DNA of 36,259 nucleotides from a virus: IMG/VR virus record IMGVR_UViG_3300017917_002974, positions 1 through 36,259 of that record; one strand, given 5' to 3'. The position numbers and the translations under genes were made by a program. Shown here piece after piece: positions 21,082 to 29,487 of the stretch; position 1 is the stretch's first letter, and each line of letters starts with the position of its first letter. The notes below the pieces were generated by a model. It did no database searches. It was not told the origin of the DNA and saw only the letters and a program-made list of their open reading frames with translations.

Positions 21082-22707
21082 TTAATTTCCTCCTTGTGTA
21101 GAATTGTCTACATTTTCGCCAGAATCTTGATTCTGACCTCTCTCTGCTTGATCTCCACTTTCTCTTGAGCCAGTTGGTTCTGAACCAGAATCTGCTCTTG
21201 ATTTTGGTGGATTACTTGCAGCATTATTGGAATTACCAACTGGTGCTCCAGCGGATTCATCCTTTTTAACCTTTGTTGGGTAAGGCAAAACCTCATCTCC
21301 ACCAGTTTTTTCTGGAAGACCGATCTTTGCACGAACTTCGTTTGGACTTACGACTTCTGTTCTTAAATATCTATCGTAAATTCTTGATTCCATATCCTCG
21401 TCAAGCAAGTCAATCTTCTTTAATTTAAATTGAAGCATGTCAGTAAATTCACTAAGTAGTCTGTTAATCTTTTTTTCAATTACTGCTTGATCTGGACCAA
21501 TAACTTGAATCTTAAATGTTTTATCTGCATCTCTAGAGACAGCTAGGTTTGCGTTATCATAGACACCGACCTTTGGTGCTGGGACTCTATTTGCAATAAG
21601 AATTTCATCACGATTAGACTTTCTATATTTATCAAAAGAGGCATCCTGAATACCGGCTTCAAGTTTTTCAAACTTAATATCTGAATCGCTTCCAATGCTT
21701 GCAGGAATTGGAACTACGAGTGTTCCATGATTTCTGCCTTTAACTTCTGTTCTAAAATAATTAACAAGTTCTAACTTTGACTTATTACTTAATTTAGCAC
21801 CCTTAAGAATGATTGCATAACGAGGAATAGCTTTGTTTTCAAAGTAATCAATGTTATATTCTTTTGCAAATTTATCTCCAATAATTGCTGCTGCAGCTGA
21901 CACTGCTGGCGGAATTCCATAGTATGTACTATTTGGAGAATACATTTTAAAATGAATGATTTCGTTTGGTGATGGATCACCGTTAATAGGATCTTCCATT
22001 TCTAAATCTTGGAAATTTCTGAAGAAAACAGCTTGAATTTTATTAGCTCTTGATAACTGAACGAAGCCATCACGCTTTCTTCTTACACGAACCATCGTTG
22101 CTGGAATATGACCGATGTAGCCAATTTTGCCAGCATTATTTCTTCCGACCTCAAGGTAACCATTTCCAACTGTCAGACAATCTTGCCATACACGAATCAT
22201 TGTTTCAATAAGTGTTTCTTCAACATTGAAACTTTCAAACAATTCATCAAGTTCTTCACGAAGATCTTGAAGCTCTTTTCTTGTTCTTTCAAGTTTTGCT
22301 GGATTATCTTGGGCTTTTTCAATCTTTCTTCTAGACTTTAATGTTTCAACAAACTCATAACCAAGACCGACTGTATTCATAACTCTTGCATTAATTGACG
22401 CATAATGGATAGCGCTTTGATCGTAGAGTTTTGCAAGGTTATCCAAGTCATATGGAGGATTTACAATATCCCATAAAGAATAGCCATTGATAACTTCTGG
22501 GTCCAAATATTTTGACTTGGTACCATCTTCACCTTCATGTCTTTTTTGAAGCCTCATAGCTTTTCTCTTCATTTTTGGAGAAAGGCTATCTATTTTAATC
22601 ATAGAAAATGGATCTATAGATTCTTCTTTTGAATTAATTGAGATATATGAAATATCCTCAATTTCTTCAACAGCATCGTTCTCTACATGGGTCATACGAT
22701 TATCCAA
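21082..22707 (-). CDS. Portal protein
   Basis: This 541-residue protein shows the portal pattern. It has a variable acidic N-terminus, then GYSLWDIVNPPYDLDNLAKL, LETMIRVWQDCLTVGNGYLEV, GYIGHIPATMVRVRRK, IIHFKMYSPNSTYYGIPP, and the stem/crown region with GPDQAVIEKKINRLLSEF. The Asn/Pro/Ser/Gly-rich tail is probably disordered. The start is a TTG at 22707, supported by AAGAGGTAATTG eight bases upstream; the first ATG (22695) is too far from that site. The portal forms the dodecameric ring at one capsid vertex through which DNA passes. Terminase, normally just upstream, is not found here. Confidence 0.88.
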   Translation of the reverse strand: MDNRMTHVENDAVEEIEDISYISINSKEESIDPFSMIKIDSLSPKMKRKAMRLQKRHEGEDGTKSKYLDPEVINGYSLWDIVNPPYDLDNLAKLYDQSAIHYASINARVMNTVGLGYEFVETLKSRRKIEKAQDNPAKLERTRKELQDLREELDELFESFNVEETLIETMIRVWQDCLTVGNGYLEVGRNNAGKIGYIGHIPATMVRVRRKRDGFVQLSRANKIQAVFFRNFQDLEMEDPINGDPSPNEIIHFKMYSPNSTYYGIPPAVSAAAAIIGDKFAKEYNIDYFENKAIPRYAIILKGAKLSNKSKLELVNYFRTEVKGRNHGTLVVPIPASIGSDSDIKFEKLEAGIQDASFDKYRKSNRDEILIANRVPAPKVGVYDNANLAVSRDADKTFKIQVIGPDQAVIEKKINRLLSEFTDMLQFKLKKIDLLDEDMESRIYDRYLRTEVVSPNEVRAKIGLPEKTGGDEVLPYPTKVKKDESAGAPVGNSNNAASNPPKSRADSGSEPTGSRESGDQAERGQNQDSGENVDNSTQGGN

Positions 22708-22712
22708 AACAA

Positions 22713-23039
22713 TTACCTCTTAAAATACTCATCAAAAAGGTCTTCATAAGGATCAGCAACAAGACCGTTTGCAAGACGCTCTGCTTGGTCATCCCTTTCA
22801 GAAGCAGAAATTTTTCTTGCTCCTGGAATCCATTTGACATGACCTACTTCGCTTCCAGTCCAATATTTTGCAGCTTCAGCAACTCTTTTCTCAATTGCAG
22901 GATCGTCAACAAGACCTTCTGCTGACAGAACTCCATCACCATCGGTCAATGGAAGACCATCTTCTTTAATCCAAATGCAAACACCAAAAGTTCTCTCAGG
23001 AACCCAAATGTTTTTACTTTTAATCATATCCGAACTCAT
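22713..23039 (-). CDS. Conserved phage protein upstream of portal
   Basis: This 108-residue protein starts MSSDMIKSKNIWVPERTFG and contains DGDGVLSAEGLVDDPAIEKR and VKWIPGARKISASERDDQAE, a conserved-looking pattern that I have only a vague memory of in other phages. It ends EDLFDEYFKR, five bases from the portal start. No clear Shine-Dalgarno sequence precedes either the first ATG or the one at 23027. A role in packaging or head assembly is suggested only by location. Confidence 0.65.
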   Translation of the reverse strand: MSSDMIKSKNIWVPERTFGVCIWIKEDGLPLTDGDGVLSAEGLVDDPAIEKRVAEAAKYWTGSEVGHVKWIPGARKISASERDDQAERLANGLVADPYEDLFDEYFKR

Positions 23040-23107
23040 ATGTGTACAATTCTACATCAATTTTTATATTTTATCTACATGCTCTGTACATTTTTATTAG
23101 AAATGTA

Positions 23108-25171
23108 TCAAGAATTGTCCTTAATGAGTTTAATCTCACAAGCATCAGTGGTGCAATAACTTTCTCCAACAGCATCTGCTGCCATTCCTGCATATACACC
23201 AGCAAAGTCAATTGGGAATAATTTCATCAATCCATTTTCACGATATTCATCTTCAGTAATTTGTGTATACGGCATTTGAGGATAGGTGAAATTTCCTTGA
23301 GGCAAGAATGAAACTGTTTTCAACTGACCGTCATACATATGAAGAACAGTTCCAATGTACTGCTTCTCAGTATCTGAATCAAATGAGATTGTTACTGAAA
23401 CTGAATTATCTGACCAATACCTCTGAGCAACAGATGCAATAGCCATCTTTTCAAAAATAGTTACATCTTTTTCAGAACGCTTTGCATCAGACTTAATCGG
23501 GAAAAATACAACACTTGTTGTGTCTGGAGACTCTGAGGCTGGCTCAACTCTATAGTTAGCCATCTTGAAAAGAGGCAACATTGGGTCGTCATTAGCAAAA
23601 CGGATTGCACGAAGGAAGTATTCCCCACCCGGAGTCCAGTGAACCCCTGGAGATTCTCCAGCAAGAATAGAAACTGTTCCAGAAGGCTTAACAGTTGTCA
23701 TCTTGATTGATTCACGAATACCAAACCATTCAGAATAGATATTGTCATATCTCTTAATAACATCATATCCACTATCCATCCATTCACGAAGAACAGGGAT
23801 GCCGTGAATATCAGCAAAGTTGGCAATACCTGACATTGATGTTCCGATACGGCGATTGCGTTGCATAATTGCATTTGTCTTTTCCCAATGTGTTGGAAGA
23901 AGAGTTACTGTCTTTGCGTAGAGGTATGCAAACTTTAAAGTACGCTTATAGTCTTCAAGTGACTCATGGCGATTTAAATAAGTTTCAACGAGCGTACAAC
24001 ACTCATAGGACTCAAGAGACTGCTCTGCACAGGGGTTATACCCAGCAACACGCCAATCCTTGTTATTTGGCGGATCAATTAGACGACCATACTTTCTGGA
24101 CATATCTAGCCATATAACACCCGGCTCACCATTAAGAGCAATGTTTTCTACTAGATGAGATAAATCATTACCAACAAAGGTTTCTACAGAGTTATTACTC
24201 ATCCAAGCCCAGCCCGGATTTTCCGGATCATAAGAGTTTCTTTCTGGGAAAATTTCTGAGTTTTTGAGATTTAGGAATTCTTGGTCATCATGACGACCAA
24301 TAAGAAGTTCTGCGGAACGGCGAACATTCCCAGATACAACACAAACACCGATTAGATTACCAATGTCTGCAATGTCTTTTCTTGTAAGTTTTTCACCAGC
24401 ACGACCATCAAACATTTTGCGGATTGCATTATGAAGTTTGATAAGAGGCTCTGGTCCAGATGCTGTTCCACCAAAAGTCTGAATTGGTGTGCCAAATGGT
24501 CTGATTTGGCTGTAATCAAATTTAATAACATTCTGCTCTGGTTTTAAGTAAGAATTGATCAATTCAACTGTTGAGTCTTTCCATCCCTCTCTGCTGTCCT
24601 CAATGATTTGAAGGATTTCAGTCTTGCTTGGTTCATGAATAGTAAAATCCTTATCAGCACCTTTATCATCAAAACCTACACCTACACCAAGCATTGATGC
24701 TTCCATCAAGAATGCAAAAGGTTCTGCTGGATTATCTTTAGACATTTCAGATGTAGAAACAAAAGCACAATTCTGAAGAGCTGCTGAGTTTTTATGCACA
24801 TTGACTAAAGGTGTGCCCATGATCCAAAGTCCACGACCGGGTGGTGTCCACTTAAGATTAAACAAACGATCAAAAGCTTCTTTAGCACTTGCTTGTGCTT
24901 TTACACCATTCCAAGGTAAACGATTCTTTTTACAATGATCTTTCTGTAAAGAATACATACCATTGATGACACGCTCACAAACATCAACCCATGTTTCTTT
25001 TGTACCATCAGACTTTTTACGAGAATATGTCCTCAAAAAAGTAATTTCGCCAACTGAATTGCCAGCAGCATCCTTATAACCAAAAGGTGGTTTTTTGTCT
25101 CTATATAAAGATACAAAATCATCACTCAATTTAAAAGAAAAAATTCCATCGCTGGAAGAACCTAACACCAT
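23108..25171 (-). CDS. B12-dependent (class II) ribonucleoside-triphosphate reductase
   Basis: This 687-residue enzyme matches the monomeric adenosylcobalamin-dependent reductase family. It has NCAFVST (C135), the active-site motif NPCAEQSLE (N379, C381, E383), ECC at 390-392 as the second half of the redox pair, and SGNVRRSAELLIG. The C-terminal SYCTTDACEIK is the Cys-X4-Cys pair that shuttles reducing equivalents. It makes deoxynucleotides and needs host B12. The ATG follows TTTTAAGGAGTTTGTT. It stands apart from the other nucleotide genes, which are on the plus strand, and lies between the glycosyltransferase and portal blocks. No insertion or intein is seen. Confidence 0.9.
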   Translation of the reverse strand: MVLGSSSDGIFSFKLSDDFVSLYRDKKPPFGYKDAAGNSVGEITFLRTYSRKKSDGTKETWVDVCERVINGMYSLQKDHCKKNRLPWNGVKAQASAKEAFDRLFNLKWTPPGRGLWIMGTPLVNVHKNSAALQNCAFVSTSEMSKDNPAEPFAFLMEASMLGVGVGFDDKGADKDFTIHEPSKTEILQIIEDSREGWKDSTVELINSYLKPEQNVIKFDYSQIRPFGTPIQTFGGTASGPEPLIKLHNAIRKMFDGRAGEKLTRKDIADIGNLIGVCVVSGNVRRSAELLIGRHDDQEFLNLKNSEIFPERNSYDPENPGWAWMSNNSVETFVGNDLSHLVENIALNGEPGVIWLDMSRKYGRLIDPPNNKDWRVAGYNPCAEQSLESYECCTLVETYLNRHESLEDYKRTLKFAYLYAKTVTLLPTHWEKTNAIMQRNRRIGTSMSGIANFADIHGIPVLREWMDSGYDVIKRYDNIYSEWFGIRESIKMTTVKPSGTVSILAGESPGVHWTPGGEYFLRAIRFANDDPMLPLFKMANYRVEPASESPDTTSVVFFPIKSDAKRSEKDVTIFEKMAIASVAQRYWSDNSVSVTISFDSDTEKQYIGTVLHMYDGQLKTVSFLPQGNFTYPQMPYTQITEDEYRENGLMKLFPIDFAGVYAGMAADAVGESYCTTDACEIKLIKDNS

Positions 25172-25236
25172 AACAAACTCCTTAAAAGATAGATAACAAT
25201 ATTATCAAATCAAAAATAAACTTCAAGAGTTATTAC

Positions 25237-26253
25237 TTAGGTGTAATATTTCTTTTCGAACTCTTGGAGTCTGGACAGAATCATATCAGCAACTGACTCC
25301 CAAGAATGGTTTTGGTGGATTATTTTTGCTGAATTAAATGCAGATTTCTTAAACAGATCATATTCATTTGTGACATTCTGCATGTGCATAACCAATTCGT
25401 CAAAATCCGGAATTGCCCAATCCCCTGTGTCAATACTGTAAGCATGGCTATTGAAAGTTGCTTCACCGTATTCAGCACTGAGGGGTATTCCATAATGAGC
25501 AAAGTCTGCACAGCCTGTTAGGTTAGTTACAATTGTTGGTAGACCAGTAGCCATTGCTTCAAAAGGAATCATTCCGAAACCCTCTCCGCTTGTTGGATAA
25601 ACTAAGCAATGACATTTATTGTACAACTGAATAATCTCATCATTAGATAAAATATCTGGAATACCTATAATCTGAGGATGCTGATCAGCTGATACCAATC
25701 TACCATCTAGATAGATTTCTGCAAAGCAGAACTTATTGTATTTAAGAATTAATCTATAATCATCATTACCATCAAATAACTCTAGAAAAGCATCAACAAC
25801 AAGTTGAGCGTTTTTTCTTTTAGAGTCTCCACCTATATGTAGGAAATTAAATTTATCAGATAATTCTCTTTCATATATTTTAAAGTCTTCAGAAATACCA
25901 TGAGGTATTACATGAATATCATTTTTAACACCGTTGTTTATATAAACATCTTTTACAAAATTAGATGTTGTCCAAATTTCATTACAAATATTCATATTGT
26001 ATAACCAACCTTCTGGGATCTTGGTAGACTCCCAAGGTGTATAGCCAATATTATATGCATTAGATAATTGATAATAGTAAGGCTGACAAAAGTTAATATG
26101 AAATGGAATATCTGGATTATTAAAGAATACAGCTGTCTCTTTTTGTTGAAGAGCAGTAATCATGCTAACTGCAGCATTTGTATATCCTTGACTAGACCAT
26201 AGAGCGCCACTAATGTCTGTACTCTGTACACTGAACCAACTTATTTTTTTCAT
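25237..26253 (-). CDS. GT4-family glycosyltransferase
   Basis: This 338-residue protein has the GT-B/GT4 pattern: IPHGISEDF (about 116-124), NFLHIGGDSKRKNAQ with a basic nucleotide-sugar site (136-150), IIGIPDILSNDEIIQLYNKC, and the EX7E motif EGFGMIPFE (E224 and E232), followed by AMATGLPTIVTN. It would transfer a sugar from an activated donor to an unknown acceptor: DNA, virion protein or host surface glycan. No signal peptide or membrane anchor. It lies between a small unknown gene and the reductase. No clear ribosome binding site precedes the start. Confidence 0.82.
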   Translation of the reverse strand: MKKISWFSVQSTDISGALWSSQGYTNAAVSMITALQQKETAVFFNNPDIPFHINFCQPYYYQLSNAYNIGYTPWESTKIPEGWLYNMNICNEIWTTSNFVKDVYINNGVKNDIHVIPHGISEDFKIYERELSDKFNFLHIGGDSKRKNAQLVVDAFLELFDGNDDYRLILKYNKFCFAEIYLDGRLVSADQHPQIIGIPDILSNDEIIQLYNKCHCLVYPTSGEGFGMIPFEAMATGLPTIVTNLTGCADFAHYGIPLSAEYGEATFNSHAYSIDTGDWAIPDFDELVMHMQNVTNEYDLFKKSAFNSAKIIHQNHSWESVADMILSRLQEFEKKYYT

Positions 26254-26259
26254 ATATTA

Positions 26260-26514
26260 TTAATCTTTTTTCTTCTTATCCTTGATTGGCTTGCTGTCAG
26301 GCACTTCATCATTGAAGTCTAGACATTTTACACCATTTGAGATTAATTTATCAGCACAATCAGAATTAATTTCTGAAGTTAGTGCTCTACCTGTAAAAGC
26401 GCAATATGTTGCAGCTATGTAAAAGTCGGAACATTTTATGAGAGAGATAGCTTCGGGGTCTAAAACTACGAAAGGTCCGCAGTCTTCAGTTTCTATAATT
26501 GCTATAATTCTCAT
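26260..26514 (-). CDS. Small unknown protein at divergent control region
   Basis: This 84-residue protein starts MRIIAIIETEDCGPFVVLDP and ends in a Lys/Asp-rich tail (PIKDKKKKD). Four Cys occur in the middle part without a clear metal motif. It is the first gene on the minus strand after the operator-like array. Its ATG lies right after TAGTATTATATAT, with no Shine-Dalgarno sequence, so a leaderless transcript is possible. Function unknown. Confidence 0.6.
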   Translation of the reverse strand: MRIIAIIETEDCGPFVVLDPEAISLIKCSDFYIAATYCAFTGRALTSEINSDCADKLISNGVKCLDFNDEVPDSKPIKDKKKKD

Positions 26515-26531
26515 ATATATATAATACTATC

Positions 26532-26607
26532 AGTACACTATTAGTACACTATCTATACTTTATATACCTTTAGTGTACTTTAGTATACTTAGTGTTCTTA
26601 GTATACT
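26532..26607. repeat. Array of TAGTGTACT/TAGTATACT operator-like boxes
   Basis: Two copies of AGTACACTA start at 26532 and 26543. Four boxes of the inverse sense follow: TAGTGTACT at 26571, TAGTATACT at 26581, TAGTGTTCT at 26590 and TAGTATACT at 26599. A further partial copy (TAGTATAC) lies at 26686. Unit spacing is 9-11 bases, near one helical turn. Several units contain TATACT, which can also serve as a -10 element, so binding would block transcription. Confidence 0.7.
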
Positions 26608-26609
26608 GG

Positions 26610-26625
26610 CGCATGCTCGCATGCG
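26610..26625. repeat. Perfect inverted repeat CGCATGC/GCATGCG
   Basis: CGCATGC and GCATGCG flank a two-base centre (TC), immediately after the box array. It is GC-rich in an AT-rich region. It could be a regulator dimer site, or a small hairpin at the 5' end of a thyX transcript started from the TATACT at 26602. Confidence 0.7.
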
Positions 26626-26698
26626 AAGCATATCAGAAAAAAATCACAAATTTGGAAAAATCCAAAATTTTTTTATTTCTTCTGTTAGTATACAAGCC

Positions 26699-27394
26699 AT
26701 GAGTAATGAATATTTCTATGAAATCCTAGATCACGGCTCTGTAGAATTGCTTGATTCTATGGCTTCTGACTTAGATATTGTTAACGCGGCAAAGGTTTCT
26801 TTTGCAGCCCGAAAAGATGAAATTGATGAATCATGTATTGGATTAATCAATTATTTAATGAAAAACAAACATGCAACACCTTTTGAACACTCAGTTTTTA
26901 AATTTCATGTTAAAGCCCCAATCTTTGTTACAAGAGAATGGATGAGACATAGATGGTCATCATTTAATGAAATGAGTATGAGATACCATAAGCCGGATCA
27001 GATTGATTATTATGTACCTTCAATTGAAAACATTAGAAAACAAATCGGTAAACCCGGAGCCTATACTTTTGAGCAAATTGAAGATCAAAAAGTTATTAAT
27101 GAATTTTATCTTACAATTCAAAATGCAATCAATATGGCTAACTGGGGATATCACAGTTTAGTTGATATTGGAGTAGCAAAAGAAATTGCAAGATGTGTAT
27201 TACCAGTAACACAATATACAGAATTCATTTGGACAGTTAATGCAAGAAGTTTAATTAATTTTATATCATTAAGAAATGATTCTAATGCTCAATATGAAAT
27301 AAACGAATATGCAGTTGCAATTGAAGATGTTTTTGCAAAAAAAATGCCAATCACTTACGAAGCATTCGTTACATCTGGTAGAGTAGCAATATGA
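26699..27394 (+). CDS. thyX: FAD-dependent thymidylate synthase
   Basis: The true start is taken as ATG 26699 (MSNEYFYEILDHGSVEL); the frame extends 42 codons upstream, but that part reads as control-region sequence. The 231-residue enzyme has the ThyX signature RHR-X7-S (RHRWSSFNEMS, residues 83-91) followed by MRYHKPD. KHATPFEHSVFKFHVKAP precedes it and RCVLPVTQYTEFIWTVNARS lies near the C-terminus, as in the family. It methylates dUMP to dTMP using FAD, NADPH and methylene-THF. It overlaps the next gene by four bases (ATGA). There is no Shine-Dalgarno sequence; TAGTATAC ends six bases upstream, so leaderless initiation is possible. Confidence 0.93.
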   Translation: MSNEYFYEILDHGSVELLDSMASDLDIVNAAKVSFAARKDEIDESCIGLINYLMKNKHATPFEHSVFKFHVKAPIFVTREWMRHRWSSFNEMSMRYHKPDQIDYYVPSIENIRKQIGKPGAYTFEQIEDQKVINEFYLTIQNAINMANWGYHSLVDIGVAKEIARCVLPVTQYTEFIWTVNARSLINFISLRNDSNAQYEINEYAVAIEDVFAKKMPITYEAFVTSGRVAI

Positions 27395-27561
27395 GTATTT
27401 TATTATTTTCTTGTTGGATTGCTTTTCACACACTACTTGTTAATATCGCAATAAAAGCCGGTTGGGATTTTGACCCCGGATATATAGGGCCTGCAATAAT
27501 TGTTTTTATATTGAATATTAACTTAGCCTTATACGCTTCTAAAACAAATGTCAAATCTTGA
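27391..27561 (+). CDS. Small membrane protein, 56 aa
   Basis: ATG 27391 overlaps the thyX stop. The product starts MSILLFSCWIAFHTLLVNIA and has a second hydrophobic helix (GYIGPAIIVFILNINLALYA), with a short WDFDPG turn between and a basic end KTNVKS. Its last 14 bases overlap the start of the next gene. It is a two-helix membrane protein of unknown role, perhaps in host takeover or exclusion of other phages. Confidence 0.6.
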   Translation: MSILLFSCWIAFHTLLVNIAIKAGWDFDPGYIGPAIIVFILNINLALYASKTNVKS

Positions 27562-27943
27562 AAATTCTTTAAAGAATAAAAAAATACTTGCCCTATCAGA
27601 TACTGGATATCCTTATAAACATATTAAAGATTTTTGTAAGATTATATCCGAATCTATTGTTGATGTTTATGTGTCTCCAGCATCCACATCTGGATTTTTG
27701 AAAGTTTATATTTCATTTTCAGGAAATAAAAGATGCAAGATTTTAAAAGATAAAAATTTTCTTATTCTTAATAAGATTAAGCCATCTGATTATATAATTG
27801 TTGTTTTTTTTGGTGGTAAAAGAACAAAAGAAACAAAAATGCTTACAATATTAGCTCAACAGTTGATTATTGGAAACTATAATGTAATTACAGTTACAGA
27901 AGAAGGAATCGATTATGATGAGGATAACCCCATTTACCAATAA
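27548..27943 (+). CDS. Unknown protein, 131 aa
   Basis: The product starts MSNLENSLKNKKILALSDTG and has alternating hydrophobic strands and helices (SESIVDVYVSPASTS, then YIIVVFFGGKRTKETK). The pattern looks like a small Rossmann-type alpha/beta domain. The end is acidic (EEGIDYDEDNPIYQ). It overlaps both neighbours. I do not recognise a family. Confidence 0.6.
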   Translation: MSNLENSLKNKKILALSDTGYPYKHIKDFCKIISESIVDVYVSPASTSGFLKVYISFSGNKRCKILKDKNFLILNKIKPSDYIIVVFFGGKRTKETKMLTILAQQLIIGNYNVITVTEEGIDYDEDNPIYQ

Positions 27944-28157
27944 TGAAGATACTGAAGATTATGAAACTCTTCAGATAGTTATAAAGGCAATTCCTTTTGA
28001 AGATACCTATGCTCCAATTTTCTACATATCGAGTCCATCAGATGACTATGTTATGGATATTGAAGAATTAGCTTGCTTAATGGATGGCATTGACATTGCA
28101 AAAAAGAATATTGATGATATTATTGATTTTCTTATTAAAGGTAAAAATGATGAGTAA
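27915..28157 (+). CDS. Small acidic protein, 80 aa
   Basis: This product starts MMRITPFTNNEDTEDYE and is strongly acidic, with a helical C-terminus (DIAKKNIDDIIDFLIKGKN). It overlaps the previous gene by 29 bases. The start may be the second ATG at 27918. Acidic small proteins often act as inhibitors or DNA mimics in phages, but nothing specific is visible. Confidence 0.55.
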   Translation: MMRITPFTNNEDTEDYETLQIVIKAIPFEDTYAPIFYISSPSDDYVMDIEELACLMDGIDIAKKNIDDIIDFLIKGKNDE

Positions 28158-28479
28158 CATTCCAGGTTTAAACAGTCAAAATATTCCAGGATTAATCATG
28201 GGTAGAGTTATTAAGGATTTCCCATATCCGGTTAAAATATGTCCATATTGTATGAAAGAACTTAAAGTTGTTAATGCAATTCACTGGGAAGAGGACATGT
28301 ATCAATTTAAAGCCTTATATTTAGATCCAAATCCAGACTGCCCAGTTTATGACGAGGGGGCAAGAAAGGCATATGCAAGAATATTCTATTCATCAGAACA
28401 AGCCTATGCTGAATTCAATTCTCTCTATATTCCTGTACAGAGATGGGAAAGAGATGACCTTTACAGCTATTACAAGTAA
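28150..28479 (+). CDS. Unknown protein with one CxxC motif
   Basis: The start is ATG 28150 (MSNIPGLNSQNIPGLIMG), overlapping the previous gene's end; AAAGGTAAAA lies just upstream. The frame extends to 28084, but that region is the shadow of the previous gene. The 109-residue product has one CxxC (ICPYCMKEL) and a second Cys at PDCPVYDEG, enough for a partial zinc site. It ends RDDLYSYYK. No family recognised. Confidence 0.6.
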   Translation: MSNIPGLNSQNIPGLIMGRVIKDFPYPVKICPYCMKELKVVNAIHWEEDMYQFKALYLDPNPDCPVYDEGARKAYARIFYSSEQAYAEFNSLYIPVQRWERDDLYSYYK

Positions 28480-28501
28480 AAGATGATAAAATATATTTAC
28501 T

Positions 28502-29485
28502 ATGCCTGTAAATCCATGCTCAGAAAACGGTCAGCCCGGCTTTAAATGGGGAGATAGCGGTAAATGCTATCTCTATACTCGCGGCGATGAAAAATCAATG
28601 GGAGAGGCAAAGAGAAAAGCGACTATTCAAGGTATTGCTACTGGTGAATATGATGCCAAAAAAGATGAAGATCTTGAAGGTATTGACAGCGTTGTTAAGT
28701 CATTGAAAGAATGGTTTAGAGAGCAATGGGTTGATATATCTCGGCCAAAGCAAGGAGGCGGCTTTGAGCCATGCGGAAGAAGCGATGCTAGTACAGGTAA
28801 GTATCCCAAATGTGTCCCAGCATCTAGAGCTGCCCGAATGACTCCTGAGCAAATTGCATCAGCAGTTAGAAGAAAGAGAAGAGCAGAATCTACTCAAAAT
28901 AGAGATGGCAAAAAGCCAATATATGTCTCCACAGATAAGGAAAAAATGGAAAAAGCAAATGTACCTACTAATCCAGAACTTTATGCTAGAGTAAAAGCCG
29001 AAGCTAAAGCTAAATTTGATGTATACCCCTCAGCATATGCAAATGCATGGTTAGTTCGTGAATACAAAAAAAGGGGTGGAGGATATAGAACTATGAAAGA
29101 AAATGTTAATAAGGTCGCAGAAGACTTGGCAGAGCCAGAGGCAGCACTTGCCGAAGCTCTTGTTATGGTCGCTGAAAGATTTGGTCCTTTCGATCAGGAA
29201 GGAACCGGAATTTGGGTTGAATATGAAACAGCAGAGGAGAATGACGAAAAATCAATCGGAGTTCATTGTCACAACTGTGTTTTGTATGCAGGCGAAGGTG
29301 TCTGTAAGATTTTAAGCCAAAAAGTGGAGCATTATGGCAAATGCCGTTTTGCTCTGATTCCTGATGGTCTCGTTACTCCAGAAATGGAAGATGAAGACGA
29401 AATGGAAGAAGAGGATGACGATGAAAAAGATTCAGTGTCAACTCTTATCTCTATGCTTAGAGATTTATTTAACAAGGAGAAATAG
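28502..29485 (+). CDS. Multidomain phage protein with DUF5872-like and four-Cys domains
   Basis: This 327-residue protein has several short modules. Residues 4-50: two Cys in PCSENGQPGFKWGDSGKCY, then EAKRKATIQGIATGEY, a linker common in phage head-assembly polyproteins. Residues 71-130: WFREQWVDISRPKQGGGF, then a Cys pair (C91, C104) and a basic helix (SAVRRKRRAES). Residues 161-196: DUF5872-like, AKFDVYPSAYANAWLVREYK. Residues 256-281: C256, C259, C268 and C281, a HiPIP-like four-Cys cluster. The end is acidic and then helical. In other phages such modules are fused to prohead protease genes; here they form a separate plus-strand gene. Function unknown; DNA or metal binding is plausible. 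Confidence 0.7.
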   Translation: MPVNPCSENGQPGFKWGDSGKCYLYTRGDEKSMGEAKRKATIQGIATGEYDAKKDEDLEGIDSVVKSLKEWFREQWVDISRPKQGGGFEPCGRSDASTGKYPKCVPASRAARMTPEQIASAVRRKRRAESTQNRDGKKPIYVSTDKEKMEKANVPTNPELYARVKAEAKAKFDVYPSAYANAWLVREYKKRGGGYRTMKENVNKVAEDLAEPEAALAEALVMVAERFGPFDQEGTGIWVEYETAEENDEKSIGVHCHNCVLYAGEGVCKILSQKVEHYGKCRFALIPDGLVTPEMEDEDEMEEEDDDEKDSVSTLISMLRDLFNKEK

Positions 29486-29487
29486 AA

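Larger units (their letters stand above)
26515..26698. promoter_or_regulatory. Divergent promoter region
   Basis: The 184 bases between the two strand units hold no credible gene; the thyX frame extends back to 26573, but that part is low-quality sequence with no start site. It is AT-rich, with TATACT and TATTAT -10-like boxes facing both ways. It contains an array of nine-base boxes, a perfect inverted repeat at 26610-26625, and an A/T-rich stretch at 26635-26685. It should drive the left and right units in opposite directions. Confidence 0.75.

Noticed and set aside
23040-23107. Promoter between the reductase and the gene before portal
   Set aside because: Several AT-rich -10-like boxes occur but no convincing -35 or spacing; too weak to list as a feature.
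25172-25236. Possible gene or terminator between reductase and glycosyltransferase
   Set aside because: Only 65 AT-rich bases with the reductase ribosome binding site at one end; no stable hairpin seen.
26573-26698. N-terminal extension of thyX by 42 codons
   Set aside because: The extension covers the operator-like boxes and palindrome and is unlike ThyX N-termini; ATG 26699 gives a normal-length enzyme.
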